A stretch of DNA of 64,000 nt from Apiospora phragmitis. Its lineage: Eukaryota > Ascomycota > Sordariomycetes > Amphisphaeriales > Apiosporaceae. This document shows, piece by piece, positions 1 through 12,100 of the stretch (the first letter of the stretch is position 1; each line of letters opens with the position of its first letter). The position numbers and the translations under genes are program-made. The notes beneath the pieces were generated by a model. That model ran no database searches and was not told the DNA's origin. It saw only the letters and a program-made list of their open reading frames with translations. The stretch is from contig JAQQWL010000015.1 in the NCBI GenBank assembly GCA_038363925.1, forward strand, positions 992,001-1,056,000, read 5' to 3'.

Positions 1-2313
1 TCACCTGCATAGATCTTGGTACGTCGATTGCTCGCCCCTGGAGTAGATCATTGGGTTTCATCCACAGTGCAGGCACACTCAGCCTCTGAAATACAGGAAC
101 TATGGTCTGTGTGTCGTCGGTCTGCGACACAGTACATAATCTTCCGGGTTATAATCTCAGCCACCGATCAACCGCTGTATCCTATAGAGCGCCCGCCCCC
201 CCGGCTGCTTCTATCCACTGTTCGGTTGACACAGTCAGTACCTGGTTTGAACAGGGTCGCGTATCTTGCACGTCCGCATGGTAAGGACTTAGTCAGTCAT
301 GCACGTGGGTTCCAAGCTTTTTGACAAGTTCCCACGACTTTTATCCATTAAGCTCTTGTCTTGTGTTTAGGTTGCGGGCCGAACGGGAAGTTGTTTTCAT
401 AGATCTGCGATAGCGATTAACTTACTTACTTAGGTTTACTGCCTTCCAGGCAACCCCTGCCATAACCGGGGATTACCCTGCAGAGAGTCAAGGCCGTCTA
501 ATAAGCAAGCAATCCCCCCAGGTCTTCCTATAATAGTGTCAGAAGAGAACTCGTTAGCGAGATACCATATTACAAATACTGTGAATATTTAATGCATAAA
601 AAGAATTCAGTACACTTAGGGGCATTGCAGTGACTACAACTAGACACTGCTCATACGAAACCGAAACTGAGCAGTGCAAAGCAGAGAAGTGGCGGTCTTA
701 CCTTGCGAGTCAAATACCTTGTTCTATTATAGTTTCTGAGTGGGGGCGACCGTTGGCGAATTAACATGTTAGTCTCCCGGCACTTAGCCGGTAACGTGAG
801 GCCCGCAACCCAAGATGACGGTACCATAATTACCGGTTGTTCAACGTTTCATTTCCTCCAACGCTCAGACGTGGGGCTCGATGAAAATTCGCCGGCATAT
901 AGGCGATAACAGGCGAGCTGAATACTTACCCGGTTACCCAACTTCAACGATTCGCCGACATGTTAAGAACGTCACAGATCACGATTCGCGAGATCTGGCC
1001 TGCCCTATCGATCGGAATTCCATTTTGCAGGAATATCAGGACGAGTTCATGAAAAGTCACACGATAATCTCAGTATCCACTTCCACTCCTACCCCCCACC
1101 CCGAAACGTGGAGAGAACCAGGATCGACCATGGAAGAACATGACCAACAAAGCCCGGCAACTCGCAGCGCTCTGGTAACAGGTTTTTCTGTTAATATGGA
1201 ACACCAGAAGGGGAATGTCTTTGAAACGTGCTCTCCTTTTCCTTTCTCCTTTTTCGCCCAACATGGAGGTCTGAGAACCGGACATTGACGTGACCTTGCG
1301 GTTTGACTACAGCAGCCGAAATTCGTTTCTGATCACGAAAGCATGGCTATTAGACGGTATCTAGGCACCCTGAAGTGGAGACGGAACGTGCCACGGACTG
1401 GCGGAGCATCTCGTCTGTCGGGCACCAATCGGTGCATGGGCTTTCCCTGGCTCAAGTCGCGGTGGTCCTGCTTGACCGGCTCTTACTATACATACGGTGG
1501 GTGGTCAAGAGCCACTCGCGGCCTTCCGACTCGGGCAGGGCAGTGTAGAGTAGCCTCAACGGCCTCGGCCATCGTCTAAGCTCGACGGCCTGTGCTGGAT
1601 TTAGGTCGGACCACGGCCAGTTCGATGATACCGTTGCCTTCGGCCTTAGAATGCGCACGGTATCGTTCTCGCGCCTCGTGCTGTCAGTCTTGGCGAGAAG
1701 ACATCTTTCGGTCTGCTAAGCTCGCGCCGCCGGGACATTTTGGCAGCTAGTAAGTGAGATTTCGGCTCGATATTGGCCCTTGGGCCTGCAAAGCTGTTTG
1801 ATATTGAGAAGAACACAGTTTACCAGCAAGTCTATAGACTGCATTATGATGCATGTCTTTATTTATCTGGTATTGAGTTTCCAATCCAAAAAGGCACGTC
1901 CTAGGTACCGTGGGATTTGAGGCTCATGGGGTTTCTGTCTGTCGCCGGGGGCGGCAGATGGTGGCGTGTCCAAGAGGTCATATCGAAAGTCGTGCTACAC
2001 TCACTGGGAAATGTGGATTCCACAGCCGTTGGCGTTGATATGATCACGTGTGTAGAGGACGGAAATTAGAGACATGGGACGCGGATAGTGGCCTTTTCTG
2101 TTTGTCATCTAGTAGGCTACTTGCATACCTTGTGTAACATGGAGAGGGCGTTTGCACGCTCCGTTTGCTATCCACGACTATTCCATATAATGATTGAATT
2201 ATGGCGGCTTTCTCGCATTTAATTTGTACTCTCTGCACATCCGTCCTCTCCCAGGTTGACGCATCCAATCAACCTCCGCAACCAGAGGTTCAGCACACCA
2301 TCTTGCGAGCAGC
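1..2313. other. Intergenic, no supported gene
   Basis: Ordinary base composition without RIP bias. Short open frames occur on both strands (for example 881-1288 plus and 1452-1658 minus), but none has a recognisable domain, a clear signal peptide or a convincing intron series. I could not join the minus-strand frames near 1450-1760 into a gene model. Nothing else seen. Confidence 0.5.
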
Positions 2314-3240
2314 ATGGCTGAGGAAGGCGACCCAACGCCCAGGTCTGAGCCACCCCGACCAACTATTTCTGCTGCAGCATTGCCAGAAGAAGGGTCAGGA
2401 TTGAACTCATACGCTGCCCGACTCTTGAAGGAATACGTGAGATGGCTTACCATTCACTGCAATCTTGGAAGTTTCCACTAACTGACTGCAGGGCTACCAA
2501 AGAATTCTGGGCATGATCAGTTATCGGCCGGCGGTCCCCCTTGATGAATCAGGCCACGTTTTCGAGTGGCCACCAGGAAGTGGCGTGCTGTGTGTTGTTC
2601 ATTGCATATGTTCTGACTTCACAAGTAAGACGAATCCGCTGGGGATCAACCACGCTTTCGCTATCCAAACTCATTGAAATTCCCGAGCCCACCCCGAATG
2701 GAAGGGCGCTGACTCCTTCCTCTTGTTTACTGCCATCATGACAGTGTTTATCTTTCGTGGCAGGTGAACGCGCACTGCCGATCAGCTCCACCACATACTG
2801 ACGAGCAACAGTCGAAGGGAAAACATTGGAGGAGATCCAGCAGCGCAACAGTAGCATCAGTAGGTCTTGGTGCCTGACGTAAAGTGTTGGCGCGCATTAT
2901 TATTAACGACTGCGCAGAACAGAAAAACGAGGCCGATAACCGCAGAAAACGGAAGCGAAAGCTGGGGCCTGGCCCCGCGACCACCGTCACGGATAGAAAC
3001 ACTCCTGCGAAGAGGCCTAAACCCTCTCCCAACGGGATTGCGGAGGGCTTCATAACAGCAGCGCCTCCTGCGATGGCTGCTACCCCTCAAAACAGCAACG
3101 TCGCGCTCCTTGCTCCGAATTCACCCCCTAACATGGACAATGCAGAGCTGGGAAGGGAGGAAGGCGGAGCTGATCACATCTCTTCTGATGACGAGCCGAT
3201 GATGGGCAAACGACCACGTTGGGCGATTAAGGTAGACTGA
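2314..3240 (+). CDS. Hypothetical four-exon protein with basic nuclear-targeting-like segment
   Basis: I do not recognise the family. Four exons can be joined: 2314-2436, 2492-2624, 2812-2859 and 2918-3240. The introns (55, 187 and 58 nt) begin GTGAGA, GTAAGA and GTAGGT, have CTAAC, CTGAC or TTAAC-like branch sites, and end in AG. The frame stays open across all junctions and gives about 208 residues. Exon 1 starts at the ATG at 2314 (MAEEGDPTPR) and is Pro/Glu-rich. Exon 3 (LEEIQQRNSSI) and the start of exon 4 look helical. They are followed by a strongly basic stretch (NRRKRKRK, then AKRPKP) that resembles a bipartite nuclear localisation signal. The C-terminus is acidic and low complexity (ISSDDEPMM). 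The open frame over four exons is what supports the model. The function is unknown, and the end of exon 2 is the least certain junction. Confidence 0.5.
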
Positions 3241-3754
3241 GAAAACACGACACAAGGCTGAGAGCGGCCTTAGAAGGGAGCTATTCAGCATGTATCTACT
3301 GTGCGCCTGAAGATCTCCAAGATCTCTAAGTTTGGGAATGTTTCTGACGTTTGGTCAAACCTAGCGGTCATCCTTGCGCAAACTGCTGAAATGTTGAACG
3401 TTACATCTACACCGGGAGAGCAAAGAGAGAGAGACAAAAGACATGTTGGTGTGCCAAACAGGTCTTCAGTCGTTCGCTTGTGCCAGCACATTTAATTAGG
3501 TAATTGAGTCCCGTCCGATGAGAATATTGTGCACTGGAAACAGTGTTTTATTGAGATCTCTAGGCCTGTAATAGATAGACTACCACTCCGATAGTTGAAA
3601 GAGTGGCAGCACGAATCGAAAGGAGTGTGTAGGTACGAAATAATAACGCAGGGTTATTTGCTTGTTCCGCCCCTGAGTTGTGGGCTGCAGCGGCTCCTAG
3701 GTGTTGATGAAACCCATAGCTGTCCGCCATCACGCTGGATGCCGAGACATCGGC
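3241..3754. other. Intergenic, nothing recognised
   Basis: Short stretch between two convergent gene models. Both strands carry only short unsupported open frames. No repeat or RNA gene seen. Confidence 0.5.
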
Positions 3755-4164
3755 TTAAATGCAGGAAAGAGTGTTCCCGCTAAGTTTGCATTCTAGAGTA
3801 CTTGGTTAGTACGTGGATGGATACCATAAGCTTTGTGGAGGGAGATGCATACGTCCGTGGAAAATGCCGCCGACGCCGTTGGTCCAGTAAGCACAGCCTT
3901 CGTAGTGGACTGTCTCGGAGTTCCTCCTGGTGCAGGCCTCGTGGACGCGGGCTAGATAGAAGGAGTGTCAGTCAGTATCAGGAGCTAGGTTCCTGTATTC
4001 CCGCCTCATTCTTACGTCGTTAGACAAGGCTGCTACTACTTACTGCCCCGGATGGTGTACCAGGTGTCGTTGGCGACCCATGTGCCATCTGCGGCTTGGG
4101 CCCAGCCGTAGGAGCCGACAGCTAAGGCCAGGGCGGCGGTGAAGATGGTGGAAGTGAACTGCAT
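3755..4164 (-). CDS. Small secreted four-cysteine protein (candidate effector)
   Basis: Three exons on the minus strand: 4164-4044, 3951-3853 and 3792-3755. Intron 1 (92 nt) has a GTAAGT donor and a CTATCTAG acceptor. Intron 2 (60 nt) has GTATGC, a perfect TACTAAC branch site and CTCTAG. The product is about 85 residues. It begins with a typical signal peptide (MQFTSTIFTAALALAVGSYG, then WAQA), so it should be secreted. The mature part is about 65 residues, rich in Trp, Tyr and Gly (for example CAYWTNGVGGIFHG). It has four Cys, enough for two disulfides, the last three residues from the end (SCI). This is the usual build of fungal small secreted proteins, but I do not recognise the family and cannot assign a role. 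A TATA box lies upstream. The gene sits about 1 kb from a RIP-degraded transposon, a common setting for effector genes; that role is inference only. Confidence 0.7.
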
Positions 4165-5254
4165 TTTGTGAAGTGTTTGGATAACGGTGAAGGGATGTGT
4201 GGTTGGAGTTGGTGAGATGGTCTGGATGATTGTAGAATGCGATGTGTTCGAGTTGAAAGAATTCTGAAAGAAGGGAGGAGATGCTGTTTATATACTTCTT
4301 GGACCTGGAATAAACCGATATGTCTGTTATCGGAGCACCAGCCGTAACTGTCATATCCTACATTAGTTTCAATCCTTTCCGTCTTTGGGCCCCCATTATT
4401 CGGTGAAGCTGCTACTTTCGTCTACCCAGACTTCACTGGGTAACGACTTGGCACTGGTGATTATTCGCCTATTAGGAATCGATGATGTATAATAAGCACG
4501 CCATCGTCATGGTAGATGCCAAGTGTTGTGGTCGGCATGAGGGTCAATATACACTTGAATGTTTCCCAATGTCCGTCGCCGGTATGAGAAACCCCCTTGA
4601 CGCATGGCAGACTGTATTTGCTGAGTCCGAGAGATCCTCTACGTAAGTCTTCACACGTGTTGGGTGTCTGCAGTTAAGCCATCGTGTGCCATTTCTTGAG
4701 GCCGTCAGGCTAGAGCGGATAGTCCGTTACACAATGATAGTAAACACCAGGGACTATGTCGAGGTTCCCGACAAGTATGCAGTCATATGAATATCAAAAG
4801 AAATGGAGCTCTTGGGCCTAGACCGCCCCCTATAACTTTCCAGCGCCAGGAAGCCATCACAGACGGTTGCTCCATCCTTATACGAGAGCCGCATGTACAG
4901 CAAATTGCCACTAAGCATGCTGACGTCAGATATATATGGCCATAATTCCGTGGCTTTGATACAATGCATTTGTTTGCCAGCACTTGGTTAGACTGTCTAT
5001 GGCAACCTGACCGACGAATCAGGTTCATAGATGAAGCAGGAGTATACGATGGTCGCCTTAACCTATACCCACACGTAAGCTTACCTTGCATGTTTATCTC
5101 GCCTACCCTTTACCCGCCCTTGGCATACCCGCCCTCCCGCATCCCCAGGGTGGAAGTACAGTTCCGCTTACCCGACAGCCATCCGCTTGCGCTATGTGGG
5201 TCAGCAACCCTTGTCTGAGTATGGAAGGCGCCTCCAGCCCCGCGTATTATAATG
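4165..5254. other. Intergenic with one weak minus-strand ORF
   Basis: Holds the promoter side of the small secreted protein gene. An ATG-started minus-strand frame at 4969-4754 (71 residues, begins MHCIKATELWPYISD) looks protein-like, but has no signal peptide, known motif or supported upstream exon. I leave it as a possible gene fragment. Otherwise nothing. Confidence 0.35.
4287..4294 (-). promoter_or_regulatory. TATA box of the small secreted protein gene
   Basis: On the minus strand the sequence reads TATATAAA, about 125 bases before the ATG at 4164, the usual distance for a fungal TATA promoter with a short leader. Confidence 0.5.
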
Positions 5255-7189
5255 AGCTAAGGCACCCCTCCACGGACCACCCCTTCACGGACCACCGCGT
5301 TTCGCGTTATAAACGCGTTGGACCCTTAGATAATAATATGGATTTCTCTTACCACCTTTACCTCTTAATTATATATATTATTATTATTTTATTCGTCTTT
5401 TTTAATTATCTCTTTATATTATCGTTTAATACTTAAAAACGCGCGTAGACTACGATATATAATATAAAGCTTAAACTAAGTATTTATAAAGCTGTTTATA
5501 AATAAAATACCGACCGATTATATATTATTCGGCGCTTAACTAGTATACCGATATAATAAAAGCTAAATAAAGATTAATAAGTATTATTACTATTTTTAAA
5601 AACTAATTAACGAATTAAATTATTAGCTAAGTTAAATTAAGCTTCGCACTAACGCTCGTTAAGTTTAAATATATGTCTTAACGAATATTAAACGCTTTTA
5701 AAGCGTCTTATACGCTAAGGTAACGTTAATATACCCGATTTTTAATTAAAAACGAGTTTATTAAAACTATTAAGTTTAAAATAATTAATTATAACCGCGT
5801 TAATAAAATAATTATCGCTAATATTAATAATTTTTTTAAAAGACTTAATATTTTAAAACTAGTTAATATCTCTTTTAAACGCTTTTATAATATTAATAAA
5901 ATAAGTTTCGATTAAAGCGTTAACGGTAATTATTAAGTAATTACCGAAGCTATTAAATATTTAGCCCTTAAAAAAGACGTCGAGAAAAAGGAATAAATTA
6001 CTACCTTAAAATATATAAGCTATAATAAGGTAACCCTCCCGCCGCTAATTATTTTTAAAGGGGCCGACGTTTAAAGCTAGTGGTTTCTAAATTAAAAGGG
6101 CTATGTTTAAAATAACTAGCGATTTAAAGCATCGCTTAAAAAATGGATTAATAATTCTATAATATTAAATTAAATTTAAAAATTTTTTATTCCTTATATT
6201 TAGTCTCGTTATAATAATAAATAAGTCGTTTTAATTTATAACGGCTATAATTTATATATAAATAAAGATTTTTTATAGCTTTATTTATTAAGAAAATATA
6301 GCTCGTTTTTTATAAATTATATTCTAATTATATCGTATAGGTTTTAAATATAAAAGTTTTTAAATTATTAAAGAAAAGGTTAAAAATCCTTTTAAAAATA
6401 TACTTAAACGCGGTTTTTAAACTTAAATTTATTAAATTAAATATATTAAAAATATACCGCTAGGCTACGATTAATATTTTAACTCTTTTAACGATTTAAA
6501 ATATTTAGAAAATAATTAAAATTTATCCGCGGGATTAATCGAAACCTTTATTATCGAAATATATTATCTTAAAAGATAAAAGTATCGCTTAACTACGTCT
6601 AAAGCCACCCCTGGTGATTAATAAAGAATCGACGCTCGATTTCGTTCGCCGAATTAACTTTAACGCCTATTAAAATATCCTCTAATAATTAAGTATTAAA
6701 AAATAATAATCGAAAACTAGCCGCTATAAACTTTATTTTTAATCTCTTTTTTTAAAAAGTTTTTATTTATAAAATTAATAAGGCCCTTAATAAATAAATT
6801 AATAAAGTCGCGAGCCTTAAAATTTAAATTAATTATTTTTAAATTAAAATTAATAAGAAAAACTATTAAAATATATTAAAAAGTAAGAATCGCACCGGGA
6901 TAGTAATTTATTTATATGACTAATATACGACGAGCTAAGTAGAGGCTAAAAAATAAGGCCGTATTTAAAAATAAATCTATTAATATTATAGTATTAAGTA
7001 AGCTATAAAATAATATAAAGAGAATAAAAAACGATAAAATAAAAATAAAAGACTATATTATTATTAAAAATACTAGAAAATAGCATGTCCTGACTAATTT
7101 TAGCTATAGAAATAACTTAAATTAAAAGGGTATGTTTAGTAGGTTTTCTGGTCCGCGAAAGGGGTGGTCCGTGGAGGGGTGCTTTAGCT
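5255..7189 (+). mobile_element. Pogo-like DNA transposon, family C, RIP-degraded
   Basis: A 1.94 kb AT-rich block bounded by terminal inverted repeats. The left end reads AGCTAAGGCACCCCTCCACG and the right end reads nearly the same on the other strand. The second half of each TIR repeats the CACGGACCACCCCTT unit. Inside, the plus strand keeps a wrecked transposase reading: with TAA/TAG read as RIP-converted Gln codons, a DDE_1-like stretch (NGYNSHINKDF, the DGHxSH-type motif) appears near 6225-6260. Length, TIRs and motif fit the Tc1/mariner pogo superfamily. The flanks read TG on the left and TA on the right, so the expected TA target duplication is not clean. A second, truncated copy lies at 50123-51300 in the opposite orientation. 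Not active. Confidence 0.7.
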
Positions 7190-8668
7190 TACCACGTTCC
7201 TAACTAGTAGCCGCCCATCGCCGCTTACGTTATCTGCATCGGCTCCCTAATGCCAAAGAAAACAAGCCCCGCCCTTGGGCTCTTATCATTGGCCAATGTT
7301 CGCATTTGACCTGCTTATTGCGTCCTCGGGGCAGCTTTCGAATCTGGTCCCGGTTCGGGGCACAGCTATTGAATGGTGCCTTACCGCTCTCTATAATAGG
7401 TTATTGGACGATGACATTATATTGCATGATACGGATTACGTTTATGACTGGCCTCAAGCTTGCAGTTTTTGACACATTGACACTTCATGACACAATGAAA
7501 TTGTCACTAAAGCCATGTTTTAAGAGTCTTGCCCCCCTATGAGGGTCCTCAATGTTGAGTGATCTGAGCATCGTAACCCACGAGGTTCTGCATTTCAGCC
7601 TCTATCTATTCGAGGCAAAGCCAATTGGCCATATGTCTCATAGCTCCTCGTTACACAACGCGGTGTTAGACGCAGTCAAGCGTGTTCCTTTGCAGGGTGC
7701 AAACTACCGTGTGGTGATACTACGAGCCATAGGATGAGAACACTTGGTTCCTCTAAATATTCTGCCAGACCTATCTAGAAAGTTCACACACAGTGTCCAC
7801 AACGAACATTCTCGAATTCTCTGCTCTAAAGCATGCTTCATGCACGGAGGCTTTCGGGACCAAATGACGGCCAGAGAGCCGAGTAACATCGAGAAGGCCG
7901 TGGCAAGTATGATCGTATTGAAGCGTATAGTTACAAGGATATGACGATAGTGGATGTGAATACTATCCTGGTTGGCGACTTTGGTTGGCCCCAGAGCGGT
8001 GGAAAAGGACATGTTTGGGTCGAGCTGCCAGTATCGTATGCGGGCTGACCCGTACCAGAATGGCGGACGGCCAAGATGCCACTAGACCAACTCCACACGA
8101 ATTGGACCAAGAATGAGTATACAAACAGGCCCACAAGCAAGCTTATTGTGCACTCCCAGTTGCGGTTACCGGCACGTTGCACCTCAAGCAAGCCAACAGC
8201 TACACGATGGCTGCATCAAGTAAAAGTCCATATGGGCTTACCCTCGCACCATTTGTGCGCCTGGGGCACTTTCCAGGCGAGCGTAGATGGCTCGGACTTA
8301 CTTTTCGTTTCTGACAGGTTGTCGCCCTTTGAAGTGTATGACGACTGCACTGGTGTCTGTAGTGCACTTGCTCCCCTGCTCCTCCAATGGTCAATAGTCC
8401 AGAGGGCCAAAACCCAAAGCGATTTATCCAGTATCGAATTGGGTTCTGCGAGATGATACTGGGATGCGATCGAGGATTTATGGGAGGGTCGTGATCGAAC
8501 CCCTTATTTTGGAAGAGTGAATATACACTCGGCGTCAAGATTATGAGTTCTCCATGGGCACTCCGTAAGGCAAATGGTTTGCTACAGCGATCCGCTATTA
8601 GCATGTAAACAAAGCACGGTTGATTACAACCTTAAGTATACGAATCAATTGAATTGGCGTTCTGATTA
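7190..8668. other. Small non-RIP island, no supported gene
   Basis: Normal base composition between two transposon blocks. Overlapping frames of up to about 134 codons occur on both strands near 8076-8604, but their codon use is undistinguished and no intron, signal peptide or motif supports one over the other. I call no gene. Confidence 0.45.
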
Positions 8669-8967
8669 ACGTACCCTATAAGTGAAATAAATACATAAAT
8701 TAATTAAATATTTTCGCTATATTTTATTTAAATAACCTTTAAACTTAATTTCGTCTATAATATAATATAGTCGGTACTTAAAAAGATAAATAAATGCTTT
8801 TGGTTTTTTAAACGCTTTAAAATAACTTAAAATTAAATCTTTAACGTATAGCTTTAATATATAAAGTATTACATATAACCCTCCGTAACCGACGGCTCGG
8901 TCTCTTTATAAAACGCGAAATTTTTATAAAATATTAAAAGTTAACGAATTTAAAAAAAAGCGATTAT
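8669..8967 (+). mobile_element. 5' fragment of pogo-like transposon family B
   Basis: Starts with ACGTACCCTATAAGTG after a TA dinucleotide, which matches the terminal repeat of the full family B copies near 56.5 and 58.8 kb. It continues into the 5' untranslated part of that family (the segment with CCGACGGCTCGG matches the reverse strand near 38930). It is cut off exactly where a copia LTR begins at 8968. Confidence 0.65.
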
Positions 8968-9179
8968 TATTAGAATAGTAGGAACTAAGGTTTTCTATAT
9001 TACTTTAAAAGGGGTGCCACGTACTTATACGCACGAACCCTTTTTTAGTTTTATTAAAAGGGGTATATAATACCTTTCGTAGCTCGTATTAAAAATAGAT
9101 ATAAATAATAAAATATAATAATATAACCTCGATTAAACTTAGAATTTATTTATATATATATACGAAAACTTATTTAATA
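8968..9179 (+). repeat. LTR of Ty1/copia element (left, RIP-mutated)
   Basis: About 212 bp, homologous to the LTRs at 18772-18978, 30357-30567 and 38175-38382. The best preserved copy starts TGTTAGAAC and ends TTCAACA. Here the ends have become TATTAGAA and TTTAATA by C-to-T and G-to-A changes. The core with GTGCCACGTAC and GGGGTATATAATACC is shared by the copies. Confidence 0.75.
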
Positions 9180-12100
9180 TTAATTAATAATTACGTAAAA
9201 TAATTATAAATTAATAAAAGTAAAGAGACGATTTTACGCCTCTATTAACTTAAAGGCGAGCGTGCTAAAGAGCCCCGAGAATTTCCGCCCGTTAAATATT
9301 TAAAAAAGAGCCGAACTAAATTAACCGTATAAAGAGGAACCCTTTTTCTCGAATATATATTATAAAGAGGAGACTAGGTTTCGAATTATACGCGAAATTA
9401 GCTAAGTTATATATAATTATATATTTAAATAACCTTATTATGCGATTTATAAAATAATAACCCTTATTAAAATAAAATTAATTACGGTCGGCGAATCGAG
9501 ACCGAGCCCGGACGTATCGAACCTAGATAAATTAACGATTTTAAACCCCGAACTATTTATATATAAAGAAGTTTTTTAAAATATTAAGATTTTTTTAATA
9601 ATTTAGAAAAGAAACGTTAACCTCGTTTTTTAAAAACTCGAACCTTTAAACGTATTTTTCGAAAAAATAATACCCGAACTACTTATAACGTACCTCGTAT
9701 AATACTTTTTAAAATATTATATATTAAAAATAAAAAAGACTTCCTTTTAAAAATTATTTATTACTAAGTTCGACGGATAAAACGAGTACTAGTTCGGTTA
9801 AATTAATTATACGTTTTAAAAAAAGCTTTTTAATTATTTTAAAAAATACGGAGTCGATATATTAATAAACGGATCCTTTAAAGCTAAGCTCGTAAGCCTA
9901 GTATTACCGGCCGCTCTTATATACTAATAAAACCGATTAATAGAACCGACTTCGGAAACTTAAAAAGAGAATGTTCTATACTTTTCTTTAAAATAAATAA
10001 TTAAATAACCGCCGCTTAAACAAGAAATACCTGGTCTCCGTATAGAGTAATCATTCGCGATATTACGAGATACTTTAAGCTTAACGTCTAACCCTAGATT
10101 TATAAGTACTTAAGCGTCGTAAGATATTATTCTTTTTTTTTTTAATTCCGGTACCGCCGGACTAGACCGTACGATTATCTAGTTTAGTATACGTTATAAA
10201 ATACGATATGTTTTTAAGCCGAGTTATTTATAACGGTAAAATCGATTAAAATAAGGTCGTTATTTTTTCGAAAGTATAAAAGAAAGAAAAAAACTATACT
10301 AGTAAACTATATAATATTTTTTATAATAAAGTACGGATATTTATTAAAATATGCCGATGGCTAAATATATTTAAGAATTAATATTATACGATCTTCTCGG
10401 ATATTTTTTCCGGCCGTGCGGAGGTATTTTATGTTAATTATATTAAACTCGAAAAGAAATAAAATAAAGTATACCACCTTATAAACTCGTATTTTAATAT
10501 AATAATAAATTATATATAATATTTTACGAATTAAACGATAACCTTTTTTATATAAATAAGAAGTACAAACGCTAAGAAGTAACTTATTAAAGTTTTAAAA
10601 ATCCTGCTAAATAAGTTCTAACTCGTATAACAAGCCTTCGGAAAGGGATTCGAAAGAGAGATCGCTTTCTATACCTTAGTCGTACGAGCTTATCGAGGAG
10701 TTCCGGAGATTATACCGGCCTTTATTAATTAAAAGCTAATATATAAAGCGTTATTTTCGAACCTTCGCGTATCGTTAAGTATAATAGCGGAGTAGAGGCT
10801 ATCGGAACGATATTTAATAAAGGAACTATATCGAAACCCGGCTATAAATACGTACCTAATTAATAAACGGTTTATAAATAACCGTACGAAAGGAAACCGA
10901 CTAGCTTATAATAATAAATTACTATATAATAGCCGACTATTAAGATAGAATAAGAACTAGCGATTTATAAATATATTTTAACTTAGGTTATTATATAAGA
11001 ATTAATAGTTCGAATAAAGAACCTGCCGAATCTATTATAAATAAGGCTATTAATTAATAAACTACTTAATTAAAAAGCGAACCCGTATAATAACCTAATA
11101 CTTTTAAATATATACTAATATTAAATAAAAACTTTTTATTTAAAACGAATATAAGGATTTTATTTAAAATTAAGAAAAGAAAAAAGAGGAGCTAAAAAAT
11201 AATAAAAAAGAGTATAACTATTTTAATTTAAAAAATACACGATAAAATATTATTTATTTAACGGACGCCGCGTTTTAATACTAATTTATTAACGAGGATA
11301 TTTATTCTTTAAAAATTATTATATAAGCCGATTAATTTAACCTTAATAGCCCGTATAATTAAACTTATTAAAAAAAGCTTTAAAATACCGGCGCCGCCTT
11401 ATTTTTAATAATTAAAAAGCCTTAAATAAAAGCCTATATATAAGAGAAACCTAGACGTATAAATTTATTAGACCCCAGGGAACGTTAAGATTAAGTTCGA
11501 AAGCTTAAAATATATTTCGTTAATTAAAATAATTAATATATAAAACTAATTAAAAATAACTAAATATTATATTTTAAATATTATAACCTTTTTTTATTCT
11601 TATTATATAATATTAATTAGTTTAAAACATATTATAATAATATTTTTAATTTTATTATATAAAAAGATAGCGAAATCTTTTTATAATTAAGAAATAGGGA
11701 TATCCGTTGTTTAATACCGGCCGTATAAAAACGATATTATATTTTATCGAAAAATAATTTTAATACCTCCACTAACGGTTTAAACACCTTCGTATAAAGA
11801 AACTCTATACGTTTTTAAAGAACGCCGGCTATAACGACGTTGACTTTATTATTCTCGACGAGATTTAAAAATTCTGCTCTTAATATTAATTATACCATCC
11901 GGCGTTAGAAAGATTTAAATTTTACTTATAAAACGAATACGAATTTAATTACGAGATTATTATAAACGTTATTTATATTAATAGATAAAACGTATTTTAT
12001 ATAATCGATTCGAATATATTTTTTTAAATAATTATATTTTTATATTCGTTTAATATATAAAATACTTAAAATACCCTTTATAAATATCAAATATATATAT

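Noticed and set aside
5086..5436. 116-codon plus-strand ORF
   Set aside because: It runs across the TIR of the family C transposon into AT-rich sequence, so it is a chance frame.
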